Positions 1 to 7,843 of a stretch of DNA of 64,000 nucleotides are shown here, piece by piece. The DNA is from Bacillota bacterium. GTDB taxonomy: Bacteria > Bacillota > Clostridia > Oscillospirales > Ruminococcaceae. Under the pieces are notes generated by a model. The model was not told the DNA's origin and ran no database searches. It was given only the letters and a program-made list of their open reading frames with translations. The stretch lies in NCBI GenBank assembly GCA_023396225.1, contig JAEWWT010000023.1, forward strand, positions 1 to 64,000, written 5' to 3'. Positions within the stretch are counted from its first letter, which is position 1; each line of letters begins with the position of its first letter. A program made the position numbers and the translations under genes.

Positions 1-70
1 ATTCTTTTTTACTTGTATTTGCCTTTGCAAGCTCGTCGCTTATCAGCGAAAATGTTAGTTGTTTATTCAT
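1..70 (-). CDS. Partial IS5-like transposase (N-terminus only)
   Basis: The frame opens with ATG at 70 and runs off the left edge, so only 23 residues are visible (MNKQLTFSLISDELAK, then ANTSKKE). That opening resembles the N-terminal segment of IS5-family transposases common in gut Firmicutes; this is from memory of the family and was not searched. A close-to-consensus promoter lies just upstream (TATAAT at 74-79 read on this strand, TTGCCA about 17 bases further back), leaving a leader of only a few bases. A terminal-repeat-like sequence follows at 106-125. The rest of the gene is outside the window, so intactness is unknown. Confidence 0.45.
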   Translation of the reverse strand, partial: MNKQLTFSLISDELAKANTSKKE

Positions 71-125
71 GTTTCAATTATACCACTTTTTGTCCTTTTG
101 GCAATGCTTTGTGCGGTTTTGCCTT
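1..125 (-). mobile_element. End of an insertion sequence (rest outside window)
   Basis: Between the transposase start and about base 125 lie the transposase promoter and, at 106-125 on the minus strand, AAGGCAAAACCGCACAAAGC. This matches 16 of 19 positions with the end of a separate 110-bp inverted-repeat element at 22610-22719, which argues that it is a terminal inverted repeat. The exact boundary, the other end and any target duplication cannot be seen. The element appears to have inserted into the small membrane-protein gene that starts at 266. Confidence 0.45.
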
Positions 126-266
126 AACTTTTACAAGCTGTTCTTCAAATTGGGCTTTTTGGTTTGAGTTGGTGATATAAGTCTGAAGTACGGATAATAC
201 TGAAGCAATCAGAACTGCGCCGATAATGAATATAAGTATAATGGACTTGCTGATTTTTTTTAGCAT
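78..266 (-). pseudogene. Truncated membrane sensor-like gene, chimeric with IS end
   Basis: The frame has a good ribosome binding site (GGTGGG about 8 bases before ATG at 266) and its own promoter. It encodes a short cytoplasmic start, one membrane segment (about residues 8-30) and a polar outer stretch. This looks like the beginning of a chemotaxis receptor or sensor kinase, but too little remains to name it. From about base 125 (residue 47 on) the DNA appears to belong to the IS end, and the stop codon is part of the TATAAT box of the transposase promoter. I therefore read it as a host gene cut by the IS, with a 62-residue chimeric remnant. Confidence 0.5.
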
Positions 267-315
267 TTTATAATCCCACCCATTTTGTATTTTTATTTTG
301 TATTTTTATAGTATA

Positions 316-344
316 ATTTTATCTTATTTAAATTAAAATGTCAA
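316..344 (-). promoter_or_regulatory. SigA-type promoter of the truncated sensor gene
   Basis: TTGACA (339-344) and TAAAAT (316-321) read on the minus strand, with a 17-base spacer, about 50 bases upstream of the ATG at 266. Close to the housekeeping consensus. Confidence 0.7.
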
Positions 345-431
345 TAAACTTAAAATAATTTTTCTATTTATAACCAAATTTAACGCAAATTTTTATAAAT
401 TTTAGCACTATAAGAATTTAAAATTATATTA

Positions 432-1355
432 TCATTTCTGTCTCCTGTTTACTGTGAAAATTCCTGTGCAAACAAGTACAAGAGAAATGATTCCCATTAA
501 CCCAAATGCATCTTTGCCTTCATTAAGAAGAAACGCTGACAGCATTACGCCGAACACAGGGTTCATGAATCCGAATACAGCTACTTTAGAAATAGGGTTG
601 TATTTCACAAGAATTGACCAGATGGAATAAGCGACAGCAGATACAAGGGCAAGATAAACAAGTATAGCAACAGAACCTGTTGTAAATCCTGTTACCTTTC
701 CGCCAAAAGCAAGTCCACCTATACTCATTATAATTCCGCCGAAAAGAAACTGATAACCGCTCAGCATTACTGTATTGTCTTGCTGTGAATATTTTTTCAG
801 CGTTACACTTGACATTGTATATGCAAGGGTTGAAAGGAATATCATGCCGTCGCCTTTAAGGTTAAGACTAAGGCTTCCGTTGAAGTCTGCAAGGTTCATT
901 ACAATAATCCCAGAAAAGCCAATTATACAGCCAATTGCTTTTGCAGCAGTCATTTTCTCAAGTCTAAAAACAAATGCAGAGATTAAAATAGCAGTAAATA
1001 CGTTTGTTCCCACAATGACTGAAGCTTTAACACCTGTTGTATTTGCAAGCCCAATATAATAGAAAAAATACTGAAAAATTGTTTGGAATGAGCTTAATAC
1101 CATAATTCTTTTCCATGATGACTTTGACGGAATCAATGGCTTCTTGTTTATTACACTTCCGATAATAATTGCAATAATTCCTGCAAGGGTAAATCTCATT
1201 CCTGCAAATAATATCTGTGAGGCTGAGTCGTCTGCCTGAATATTCAGCATTTTATAACCGATTTTGACGCATGGGAATGCACTTCCCCATAAAATACAGC
1301 ACACCATTGCAAGTAGACATACTACACTTGTTTTAGTTAATGTGTTTTGTTTCAT
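432..1355 (-). CDS. EamA/DMT-family permease
   Basis: A 307-residue, very hydrophobic protein with about ten predicted membrane segments arranged as two EamA repeats; the WGSAFPCVKIG stretch near residue 23 is typical of drug/metabolite transporter proteins. Members export amino acids, nucleotides or other metabolites, and the substrate cannot be told from sequence. The ATG at 1355 lacks a strong Shine-Dalgarno; the nearest GGAAG is about 17 bases upstream. It is transcribed divergently from the SOD-like gene, with about 180 AT-rich bases between them holding a short inverted repeat (TTGAAAG/CTTTCAA). No partner gene is in an operon with it. Confidence 0.85.
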   Translation of the reverse strand: MKQNTLTKTSVVCLLAMVCCILWGSAFPCVKIGYKMLNIQADDSASQILFAGMRFTLAGIIAIIIGSVINKKPLIPSKSSWKRIMVLSSFQTIFQYFFYYIGLANTTGVKASVIVGTNVFTAILISAFVFRLEKMTAAKAIGCIIGFSGIIVMNLADFNGSLSLNLKGDGMIFLSTLAYTMSSVTLKKYSQQDNTVMLSGYQFLFGGIIMSIGGLAFGGKVTGFTTGSVAILVYLALVSAVAYSIWSILVKYNPISKVAVFGFMNPVFGVMLSAFLLNEGKDAFGLMGIISLVLVCTGIFTVNRRQK

Positions 1356-1536
1356 ATTTATAAGTTTTTATGCTTCCATATTGAAAGCAAATCCTTTCAA
1401 TTGATTATAATAAAAAACTATAACATAATTCGACATTATAAACAATGACATTTAAATAAAAGTTTCTGTTATGTGTATTAATTTATTTATCCAAAACATA
1501 AAATAATTATAGTGCAGACAGAAAGGTGTGAGTTTG

Positions 1537-2028
1537 ATGCAGTCAAATAAGTATAGATTTCTGACAGAAAAACTGAGGGGCCGTCCGAACGCAATAGCTA
1601 TAATCACAGGCAATCCAGAGTATCCTAATATCCTCGGTGAGGCATTGTTTTACGATACCCCGTTTGGAGTCCTTGTAGGCTGTGATGTAAGTGGACTTCC
1701 ATACAGCAGTGAGAACTGCGGAGCAGGAGTTTTTGGAATACATATACATGAAGGCAGGGGCTGTACAGGCCGCAGAGCAGATTATTTTTATGATACACTG
1801 GGTCATTATAATCCGTACAGATGTGAACATCCTCATCATGCCGGAGACATGCCGCCCCTGTTTGAAAATGCGGGATATGCATTTTCATGCTTTCTTACAA
1901 CAAGATTTGTACTCGAGGATGTAATTTCTAAAACCATTGTAATACACAGAGATCCAGATGATTTTACAACGCAGCCAGGCGGAAATGCCGGAAATAGAAT
2001 TGCTTGTGGTGATATTAAAAAAGTATAA
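1537..2028 (+). CDS. Cu/Zn superoxide dismutase-family protein
   Basis: A 163-residue protein of the SodC family, whose members dismutate superoxide to O2 and H2O2. Visible family marks are the HIH copper pair, GHYNP with the bridging histidine, a compressed zinc segment (HPHHAGD), the fourth copper histidine in IVIHRDPDDF, and the C-terminal GNAGNRIACG with the active-site arginine. The two disulphide cysteines (GRGC and IACG) are present. There is no signal peptide or lipobox, so it should be cytoplasmic, unlike most bacterial SodC. I chose ATG 1537 (GAAAGG ten bases upstream) over the in-frame GTG at 1528, which nearly touches the Shine-Dalgarno. It is a single-gene unit ending in a terminator. 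Confidence 0.85.
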   Translation: MQSNKYRFLTEKLRGRPNAIAIITGNPEYPNILGEALFYDTPFGVLVGCDVSGLPYSSENCGAGVFGIHIHEGRGCTGRRADYFYDTLGHYNPYRCEHPHHAGDMPPLFENAGYAFSCFLTTRFVLEDVISKTIVIHRDPDDFTTQPGGNAGNRIACGDIKKV

Positions 2029-2031
2029 AAT

Positions 2032-2059
2032 AAAAATGAGCCGTAAAGGCTCATTTTTT
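2032..2059. terminator. Bidirectional terminator between SOD and hydrogenase-like genes
   Basis: Stem ATGAGCC/GGCTCAT with loop GTAAA, preceded by an A-run and followed by a T-run. It can serve the plus-strand SOD gene and the minus-strand gene ending at 2067. Confidence 0.85.
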
Positions 2060-2066
2060 ATGTATA

Positions 2067-4004
2067 TTACTGTATCATTGCCTGTGATTGACGGATAAGC
2101 CCGCTGACCTGTTCGGAAACTGCACTTACATTTTTCATGGCTTCTGTAATTGCAATTCCTCTTTCAGAAGTTGAACTTATATTTGCGTCAAGATGTTCAA
2201 CAGCTTCAAGAAGTGTTGCTACCATACTGCTGAGTGTTTCTGCAATGCTTGTTACATTTGCAATATCTGCGTTAATAAACTCATTGTTGTTTACCGCTTT
2301 GCTTACAGAGTCCTGAGAATGCTGTGCAAGACGTCTTACTTCGTCAGCAACAACTGCAAAGCTCTTTCCAGCGAGTCCTGCACGGGCAGCTTCAACGCTT
2401 GCGTTAATGGCAAGAATATGTGTCTGCTGGGAAATATCTGTGATATCATCAGTCATTTTATTATAACCTGCAACGCTAGCGTTAATTGACTTCATTGCTG
2501 AGTTTATATCAACACTAAGTTCACGGAGGTTGTTGATGTGTTCAGAAAGCTCATTCATTTCATTACAGCTTGTATCACTTAATTCACCGATATTTCTTAC
2601 ATGTCCTTCAACATCTGAAATATTTTTCATAAGGACATTTGTAACTGATTCAAGTTGTCTGTTTATTTCAACTATACTGTTATTAATCTCTTTGATATGC
2701 TGATGCTGTTCACTAAGCTTGAATTTTGCGTACTGAGCACAGTTTTCAGGCATATTAAGACCATTGCAGATAGCAATTGCCATCTCTTCACAGGTTTTGT
2801 GTCCGCAGGCATGGCAGTCAAAGTGCTTTTCAGTATCTGTGACCTTGTGAAGCTTCGCATAGGCGCGCTCAATTTCTGCCTTAGATGGAAGCTGCATATT
2901 TACACTCTTATTCTGATATGTACGAAGGAAATCCTCAATCTTAAGCTTTTTGTCAAAGTCGGCAAATTGTTTGCTTTTCCCCAAAACACCTTTTTTATAT
3001 CTAGTGCCTTTAGAATACTTTTCAACGTCATTCATAACTGTATCCATTGCAAATACGCTGTATTCCTGACCTGTTCCAGGACCGGAATTGCATCCGAACA
3101 CACATGAAAGAACATCAAATACCTGAGGTCTGTTTTTATTGTTTTCGTCCGCATACTGATCAAGGTCTTCATATACACGGGATACACCCTCAGAGTTAAT
3201 TATCTTAAGATTAGGATTATGCATAAGCAGATTATCCTTTAATCCACCCGGACGAGGGTAAATTGAGCCAACTATGCCCTGACATTCGTCAAACTCAAAT
3301 TCACAGAAGGTCTTGCAGTTAGAGCTGAACATTTTGTCCTTGATGTTAATACCTTCTTCAATCATTTTCTTCTGAAGATGATCAAAGGTAACATTATAGT
3401 CAACAAGTCCTGTTTCGTCAAACTCGTCCTTTTTAGCTATACAAGGGGATAATGCCGCAATTTTGCCGGGAATTTTATTGTATTGTTTCATATAAACAGC
3501 AGTACAGAGCATTGGGCTTTGTACAGGGGAGAGACTAGGGATAAGCTGTGAATTATATTTTTCAATATAATTCACAATTGCAGCACAAGGTTGGGAGATG
3601 ATTTTTGCATCAGGATTTTTTTCAACATATCTGAGATGAGCCCATGTACATATATCTGCGCCAAGGCTGACATCATAGATTTTTCCGGCACCGTTCATTC
3701 TGAAGTAATTCAAAACATGCCGCCAGTAACCATCAAAAGCTATCTTTATTGCAGGAGCTGCAATCAGATTGATTTTTTCGCCTGCCCTAAGATCGTTCCA
3801 GAATTTATCAGTATCATCTGTATAAGTTCTTGCATTATGGCTGCAGGCTTTAATGCATTGCCCGCACTTTATACAGCTTTTGTCGTCAATATTTATGATG
3901 AGTCTTCCGTCAGGGTAAAGTTCTGTTCTGTTTGCTTTTGGTGCAGGGCAAATTCTTATACAGGAATTACACCCTACACATTTTTGGGGGTCATAAAGTA
4001 TCAT
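2067..4004 (-). CDS. [FeFe]-hydrogenase-like/chemotaxis-receptor fusion (putative sensory hydrogenase)
   Basis: 645 residues. Two ferredoxin-type 4Fe-4S motifs (cysteines at 9/12/15/19 and 44/47/50/54) precede an [FeFe]-hydrogenase large-subunit domain. The three H-cluster motifs survive in altered form: L1 SQPCAAI (Cys140), L2 SPCIAKK (Cys188), and L3 SCVFGCNSGPGTG near residue 320. L1 lacks the paired cysteine of TSCCP that relays protons in catalytic enzymes. Next comes a four-cysteine FeS domain (CHACGHKTC), then a methyl-accepting signalling coiled coil to the C-terminus. No membrane segment is visible. The layout fits the putatively sensory group of [FeFe] hydrogenases, signalling H2 or redox state to chemotaxis proteins. 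ATG 4004 follows AGGAGG by 6 bases and is preferred to the ATG at 4028. Confidence 0.85.
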   Translation of the reverse strand: MILYDPQKCVGCNSCIRICPAPKANRTELYPDGRLIINIDDKSCIKCGQCIKACSHNARTYTDDTDKFWNDLRAGEKINLIAAPAIKIAFDGYWRHVLNYFRMNGAGKIYDVSLGADICTWAHLRYVEKNPDAKIISQPCAAIVNYIEKYNSQLIPSLSPVQSPMLCTAVYMKQYNKIPGKIAALSPCIAKKDEFDETGLVDYNVTFDHLQKKMIEEGINIKDKMFSSNCKTFCEFEFDECQGIVGSIYPRPGGLKDNLLMHNPNLKIINSEGVSRVYEDLDQYADENNKNRPQVFDVLSCVFGCNSGPGTGQEYSVFAMDTVMNDVEKYSKGTRYKKGVLGKSKQFADFDKKLKIEDFLRTYQNKSVNMQLPSKAEIERAYAKLHKVTDTEKHFDCHACGHKTCEEMAIAICNGLNMPENCAQYAKFKLSEQHQHIKEINNSIVEINRQLESVTNVLMKNISDVEGHVRNIGELSDTSCNEMNELSEHINNLRELSVDINSAMKSINASVAGYNKMTDDITDISQQTHILAINASVEAARAGLAGKSFAVVADEVRRLAQHSQDSVSKAVNNNEFINADIANVTSIAETLSSMVATLLEAVEHLDANISSTSERGIAITEAMKNVSAVSEQVSGLIRQSQAMIQ

Positions 4005-4177
4005 ACTGTTCCTCCTGTTAGAAATCAATATCTTATAGTATTAAATATATGTAAAATCACAATTAACGATATTTTAGCATATTAAATAAGCATTTACAAG
4101 TAAAACAAAGAGAAACACAAAAAACAAGTATATTTTTATTTATGTATCATAATTTTCTGGATTTTAATTGTTGAATG

Positions 4178-4186
4178 TGATATAAT
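4178..4186 (+). promoter_or_regulatory. Extended -10 promoter of the DUF4317 gene
   Basis: TGATATAAT, an extended -10 box, about 45 bases before the ATG at 4231. The -35 region is weak (TGGATT), as is usual for extended -10 promoters. Confidence 0.45.
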
Positions 4187-4202
4187 TATTTCACTTTGAC
4201 TT

Positions 4203-4230
4203 GGGAGGTGTGCGGGCTTCCGCATGGATT
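4203..4230 (+). promoter_or_regulatory. Hairpin between Shine-Dalgarno and start codon
   Basis: GGGAGG (4203-4208) is followed by a hairpin, TGCGG/CCGCA with loop GCTT (4210-4223), and only then by TGGATT and the ATG at 4231. Linear spacing is too long, but with the hairpin folded it falls to about 8 bases. The GCTTCC part can instead pair with the Shine-Dalgarno. The gene starting at 39176 has the same arrangement. Confidence 0.5.
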
Positions 4231-5394
4231 ATGAATAAAAAGGAACTTAATGAAATCAGAAAAAACTTTTGCGAGAACAGCGGCTTTTTCACAATAAACA
4301 ATGTTCTTACTGCATATGCAGACGTTCAGAAAAACATCAACTGCAAAACTGTCAGACTTTTTAGCCTTATTCAGGAGGATGAGGGTGCTGTCATAATGGA
4401 AATGCTCAAAAAGGTACTTGCAGGAACTCTTGGCAAGGGGCTTGTTGAGTATCAGTTTCCGAGAGAAGCATATGAAGAGGATGGAACGCAGGTACTGTTC
4501 TATTCTGTTCTGAAAAGCAAATTCAAGGATGAGAAGTGTGCTGATAAATTCCTTGAGCATATTATTTCAAATATTGCCTGTGATACTGCTTTTGCTGTAA
4601 TTTCTGCACAATGCTGTTATAGTATCAGGAAGAGAAACAAGAACGATGATTTTGACGGTGATGCTTCCGAAGAATACAATTTTATAATTACAGCAATATG
4701 TCCTGTAAACACAGGGGATGATGGATTATTTATAAATGAAGAGGACAATTCGATTCAGAAAAAGTCTAATACAGATATGATTATCAGCAGAGTTCCGACT
4801 GACGGATTTCTATATCCTGTTTTCAGCGACAGAAGTCCTGATGTAAATCATGTTATGTACTATACAAAAACTCCTAACAAGCCGAACACTTCAATTGTTG
4901 AAAATGTGCTTGGCTGTGAATACATAATGACACCGCTGAATGAAAAGCAGAAATTTCAGCAGGTGCTTGAAAATGTGCTTGGAGATGACCTTGACTATAC
5001 TGTAATCACAAAGGTTAATGAGAAGATTATTGAAACTGTTGAACATGGCAAACATGAAACAGAGCTTACTGTTGTTGATGACAAAAAGCTTCATCATATT
5101 CTTACAGATGTAGGAGTAAGTGAGGAACAGCTCGAGGGATTGAGCGCTGTATATAAGGAAACGGTTGGAGAGGTCGGACTTACTGCTTCAAATCTTGTTG
5201 AAAACAAAACAGTAGTTCAGATTCCTGATATCACAATAAACATAAAGAAAGACGCAACTGACAAAATCAGAACAAGTGTGATGAACGGCAGAAGATGTCT
5301 GATTATTGATATTGATGATCCTAACATTGTTATCAACGGGTTGAATACAAGGCTTGAAACAGAACAGAGAGAGCTTTCAACGGCGGGGATATAA
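4231..5394 (+). CDS. DUF4317 family protein
   Basis: 387 residues from MNKKELNEIRKNF, matching in length and in its opening the DUF4317 proteins of Clostridia, whose function is unknown. The protein is soluble and acidic, with no signal peptide or membrane segment. A C-terminal stretch near residues 300-375 has alternating hydrophobic strands (RRCLIIDIDDPNIVINGLN). No catalytic motif is recognised. It is a lone gene between the hydrogenase-like sensor (divergent) and prmC (convergent), with its own promoter and terminator. Start at 4231 was chosen because an upstream TTG (4201) and GTG (4210) are not placed correctly for the Shine-Dalgarno. Confidence 0.75.
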   Translation: MNKKELNEIRKNFCENSGFFTINNVLTAYADVQKNINCKTVRLFSLIQEDEGAVIMEMLKKVLAGTLGKGLVEYQFPREAYEEDGTQVLFYSVLKSKFKDEKCADKFLEHIISNIACDTAFAVISAQCCYSIRKRNKNDDFDGDASEEYNFIITAICPVNTGDDGLFINEEDNSIQKKSNTDMIISRVPTDGFLYPVFSDRSPDVNHVMYYTKTPNKPNTSIVENVLGCEYIMTPLNEKQKFQQVLENVLGDDLDYTVITKVNEKIIETVEHGKHETELTVVDDKKLHHILTDVGVSEEQLEGLSAVYKETVGEVGLTASNLVENKTVVQIPDITINIKKDATDKIRTSVMNGRRCLIIDIDDPNIVINGLNTRLETEQRELSTAGI

Positions 5395-5420
5395 AGAGAG
5401 ATAATAAAATCTGAAAATTT

Positions 5421-5466
5421 AAAAGAAGTTCGTCCACCTTTCAAGGTTGACGAACTTTTAATTTTT
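5421..5466. terminator. Bidirectional terminator, DUF4317/prmC
   Basis: Long stem AAGTTCGTC/GACGAACTT continuing into ACCTT/AAGGT, with an A-run before and T-run after. It sits between two convergent genes and can stop both. Confidence 0.85.
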
Positions 5467-5468
5467 GA

Positions 5469-6347
5469 TCAGCTTTTTATTCCGCTTACAACTCTGTCAA
5501 GACCTGCTAGATCCTTTGTTATTTTTATATCAGTGAATCCATTGTCAGAAAGAATTATGCTTACAGCTTGACCTTGTTCACAGCCTATTTCAAAGGCTAT
5601 AAGCCCTCCGTCTGCAAGAACTTCTTTCCAAAGACATGATATGATTTTATAGAATTTCAAGCCGTCTGTTCCTCCTGCAAGAGCCATTTTCGGTTCAAAG
5701 GAAACCTCTTTCTGCAAGGCACTCATTTCATCGGCAGTAAGATACGGCGGATTTGATACTATGCAGTCAAGCTTCAGATAATCTCCTGTGCTTTTAGGGT
5801 CACAGAAGTTTTCAATCATTCTTCCGTCTGTAATATCACCTTTCAGCACTTTAACTGTGGCATTGTTTCGGCGGATATTTTCTGTAAGATATGGCATTGC
5901 GTCCGAGGATAACTCAACTGCATACATTTTACAGGATGGTATCTGCTTTTTAAGTGTAACAGCTATACAACCGCTTCCGCTGCAAAGGTCTGCAATTCTC
6001 GGGTTCTGTATGTTCGCTTTTTTGAAATGCTCAATAACTGTTTCAACAAGCGTTTCTGTATCAGGACGGGGGATAAGAACACCATTACCGACCTTGAACT
6101 TGTAGCCGTAAAATTCCCATTCGCCGAGAAGATACTGCAAAGGCTGTCCGCTTATCCGCTTTTCAAGCAATATACGGACGGCTTTTTCCTTTTCAGGAGG
6201 ACATTCCTTATCACTGCACATGATTGCATGAACAGGGTCAAGACCGAGAATATCTTCAATAATGCACCTTGACTCGAATTCATATTCCTCTATTCCTGCA
6301 TTTTTCAGAGAGGCTTTGATTTCCTCAGCAAACGCTGATATTACCAT
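5469..6347 (-). CDS. prmC: Peptide chain release factor N5-glutamine methyltransferase
   Basis: 292 residues. PrmC (HemK) methylates the glutamine of the GGQ loop in release factors RF1 and RF2, using SAM, in the cytoplasm. Visible are the N-terminal helical substrate-binding part, PRPDTETLVE (residues 93-102), the SAM-binding loop ADLCSGSGCIAV and the diagnostic NPPY near residue 200. Its start overlaps the 3' end of the DUF1385 gene by 7 bases, so the two are translationally linked. The DUF1385-prmC pairing is common in Firmicutes. It is the last gene of the long minus-strand unit. Confidence 0.95.
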   Translation of the reverse strand: MVISAFAEEIKASLKNAGIEEYEFESRCIIEDILGLDPVHAIMCSDKECPPEKEKAVRILLEKRISGQPLQYLLGEWEFYGYKFKVGNGVLIPRPDTETLVETVIEHFKKANIQNPRIADLCSGSGCIAVTLKKQIPSCKMYAVELSSDAMPYLTENIRRNNATVKVLKGDITDGRMIENFCDPKSTGDYLKLDCIVSNPPYLTADEMSALQKEVSFEPKMALAGGTDGLKFYKIISCLWKEVLADGGLIAFEIGCEQGQAVSIILSDNGFTDIKITKDLAGLDRVVSGIKS

Positions 6348-7300
6348 TTATCTTCACTCTTATCCTCTTTTGGAATACAAGGCTCAAGCGCCGCAATAGC
6401 AACTTCAATTTGCTTATCATCAGGTTCTTTTGTAGTGATATGCTGTAGCCATATACCTGGTGCGGAAATAATTTTTGTAAAGATGTTTGTATATCTTCCT
6501 GCAATTTTTATAATTTCGTATGCAACAGCAATTTCAACAGGGAGAAGAAGAAGCTGCATACCAAATCTTACCCATATATTTGTCCATGGCAGGAACATTC
6601 CAACGATAATTGCTATAAAAATTGTTATGATAATAAAGCTTGTTCCACAGCGTGGATGGAAGCGTTTCTGCTTTCTTATATTCTCAACAGTAAGCTCTTC
6701 ACCAGCTTCATAGCAGGCAATGGATTTATGCTCTGCGCCGTGATACATAAACGTGGTTTTAATAGCCTTTGTAAAGGAAACTGCCCACATATATCCGACA
6801 ATAATAAGTATCTTTATTACAGCTTCTGAAATGGTCTTGACAATATCATTTGCACCGAGATAGCCTAAGAAAGATGAAAGCCACATTGGAACAAATTTAA
6901 GAAGACAGATTGTCAAAATAAGTGTGATAACAACTGTGATACCTGTGAGAACAGGCATAAGCTTTTCCATTTTCTTTTCATCAAGCTTTTTATCAAGCCA
7001 TTTTTCAAACTTTGATTCAGACTCTGTTTCATCATCAGGAGTAGTTTTGTCTGCTGATTTCATCATGCATTTATAGCCTTCTGCAAGAGAAACAACATAG
7101 TTGTAGCATCCTCTGATAAACGGTGTTTTAGCATACCAAGGCGCATCCTTGCCGTTCTTTATCGGCCATGTTTCAACATCTATTGAACCGTCCGGCATAC
7201 GGCATGCCATTGAAGCAACATGAATACCTCTCATCATAATGCCTTCAATGAGAGCCTGTCCGCCAATTTTGGATTTAAAGCTGGTTTTTTCTTTGCTCAT
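6341..7300 (-). CDS. DUF1385 family membrane protein (YqhQ-like)
   Basis: 319 residues, of the size and opening (GGQALIEGIMMRG) typical of DUF1385/YqhQ proteins, whose function is unknown. Hydrophobic segments lie at about 118-142, 155-178, 218-240 and 246-262. YHGAEHKSIACYE and KRFHPRCGTSF between them are conserved family motifs with histidines and cysteines that might bind a metal; that last point is inference. It follows the PNPOx-like gene by 42 bases and overlaps prmC. Confidence 0.88.
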   Translation of the reverse strand: MSKEKTSFKSKIGGQALIEGIMMRGIHVASMACRMPDGSIDVETWPIKNGKDAPWYAKTPFIRGCYNYVVSLAEGYKCMMKSADKTTPDDETESESKFEKWLDKKLDEKKMEKLMPVLTGITVVITLILTICLLKFVPMWLSSFLGYLGANDIVKTISEAVIKILIIVGYMWAVSFTKAIKTTFMYHGAEHKSIACYEAGEELTVENIRKQKRFHPRCGTSFIIITIFIAIIVGMFLPWTNIWVRFGMQLLLLPVEIAVAYEIIKIAGRYTNIFTKIISAPGIWLQHITTKEPDDKQIEVAIAALEPCIPKEDKSEDKW

Positions 7301-7342
7301 TTTATCTTTTATTCATCATTTGGGTGAATAAATCCTCCTTAA

Positions 7343-7828
7343 TTAAGTATTACTTGGCATTGGTTTTCTTTTGCCTGTAAAATCTGTGGATTTTACTTTA
7401 AAAATGCAGACAGTTTTAGCCTGAATAGGGGTAAATTCAACATTTCTGTCTGCTTGATGCTGAAAAATCAACGTTAGCGCCCTGCATTTTTTTTCTATAT
7501 CATCAACAAATACAGCCTCACCGTTTCCGATTATGCTTGAGAAAAAATATCCCGAATTACACGGAACATCTGCAATAAGCGGCTTACCTTCACAGCACAA
7601 TTCAAAGCAGACTTTGTTGTTTGCTTTCAGTATATCGATTTTTCTGCCCTCATATGCACAATGAAAATACAGTGTAAGAACATTGTCATCACTAATCTCA
7701 TAACCAATACTTAACGGAACAACATAAGGCATATCACCATCAATCATTCCAAGATGGCATGTCCTGCAAAGCTTTAAAATACTTTCAATTTCACCAATTT
7801 CTGTAACCTGTCTGTCTTTTCTTCTCAT
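7343..7828 (-). CDS. Pyridoxamine 5'-phosphate oxidase-family (NimA-like) flavoprotein
   Basis: 161 residues beginning MRRKDRQVT, typical of the NimA/YhhW-like split-barrel FMN-binding proteins. Visible are the strand-rich core with PYVVPLSIGYE, YFHCAYEGRKIDIL and CFELCCEG, which matches the flavin-binding fold. Relatives include 5-nitroimidazole reductases, but substrate and activity cannot be assigned. The ATG at 7828 fits AAGGAG about 11 bases upstream; the GTG at 7840 overlaps that site. It starts 15 bases after the histidine kinase stop, so it is probably co-transcribed. Confidence 0.75.
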   Translation of the reverse strand: MRRKDRQVTEIGEIESILKLCRTCHLGMIDGDMPYVVPLSIGYEISDDNVLTLYFHCAYEGRKIDILKANNKVCFELCCEGKPLIADVPCNSGYFFSSIIGNGEAVFVDDIEKKCRALTLIFQHQADRNVEFTPIQAKTVCIFKVKSTDFTGKRKPMPSNT

Positions 7829-7843
7829 ATTAATCGTCACTCC

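Noticed and set aside
1380..1480. PerR box in front of the SOD-like gene
   Set aside because: Only AT-rich approximations of TTATAATNATTATAA are present, expected by chance here.
1543..2054. Several 70-100 codon frames opposite and within the SOD gene
   Set aside because: They are shadows of the coding strand, without ribosome binding sites, and the SOD frame has clear family motifs.
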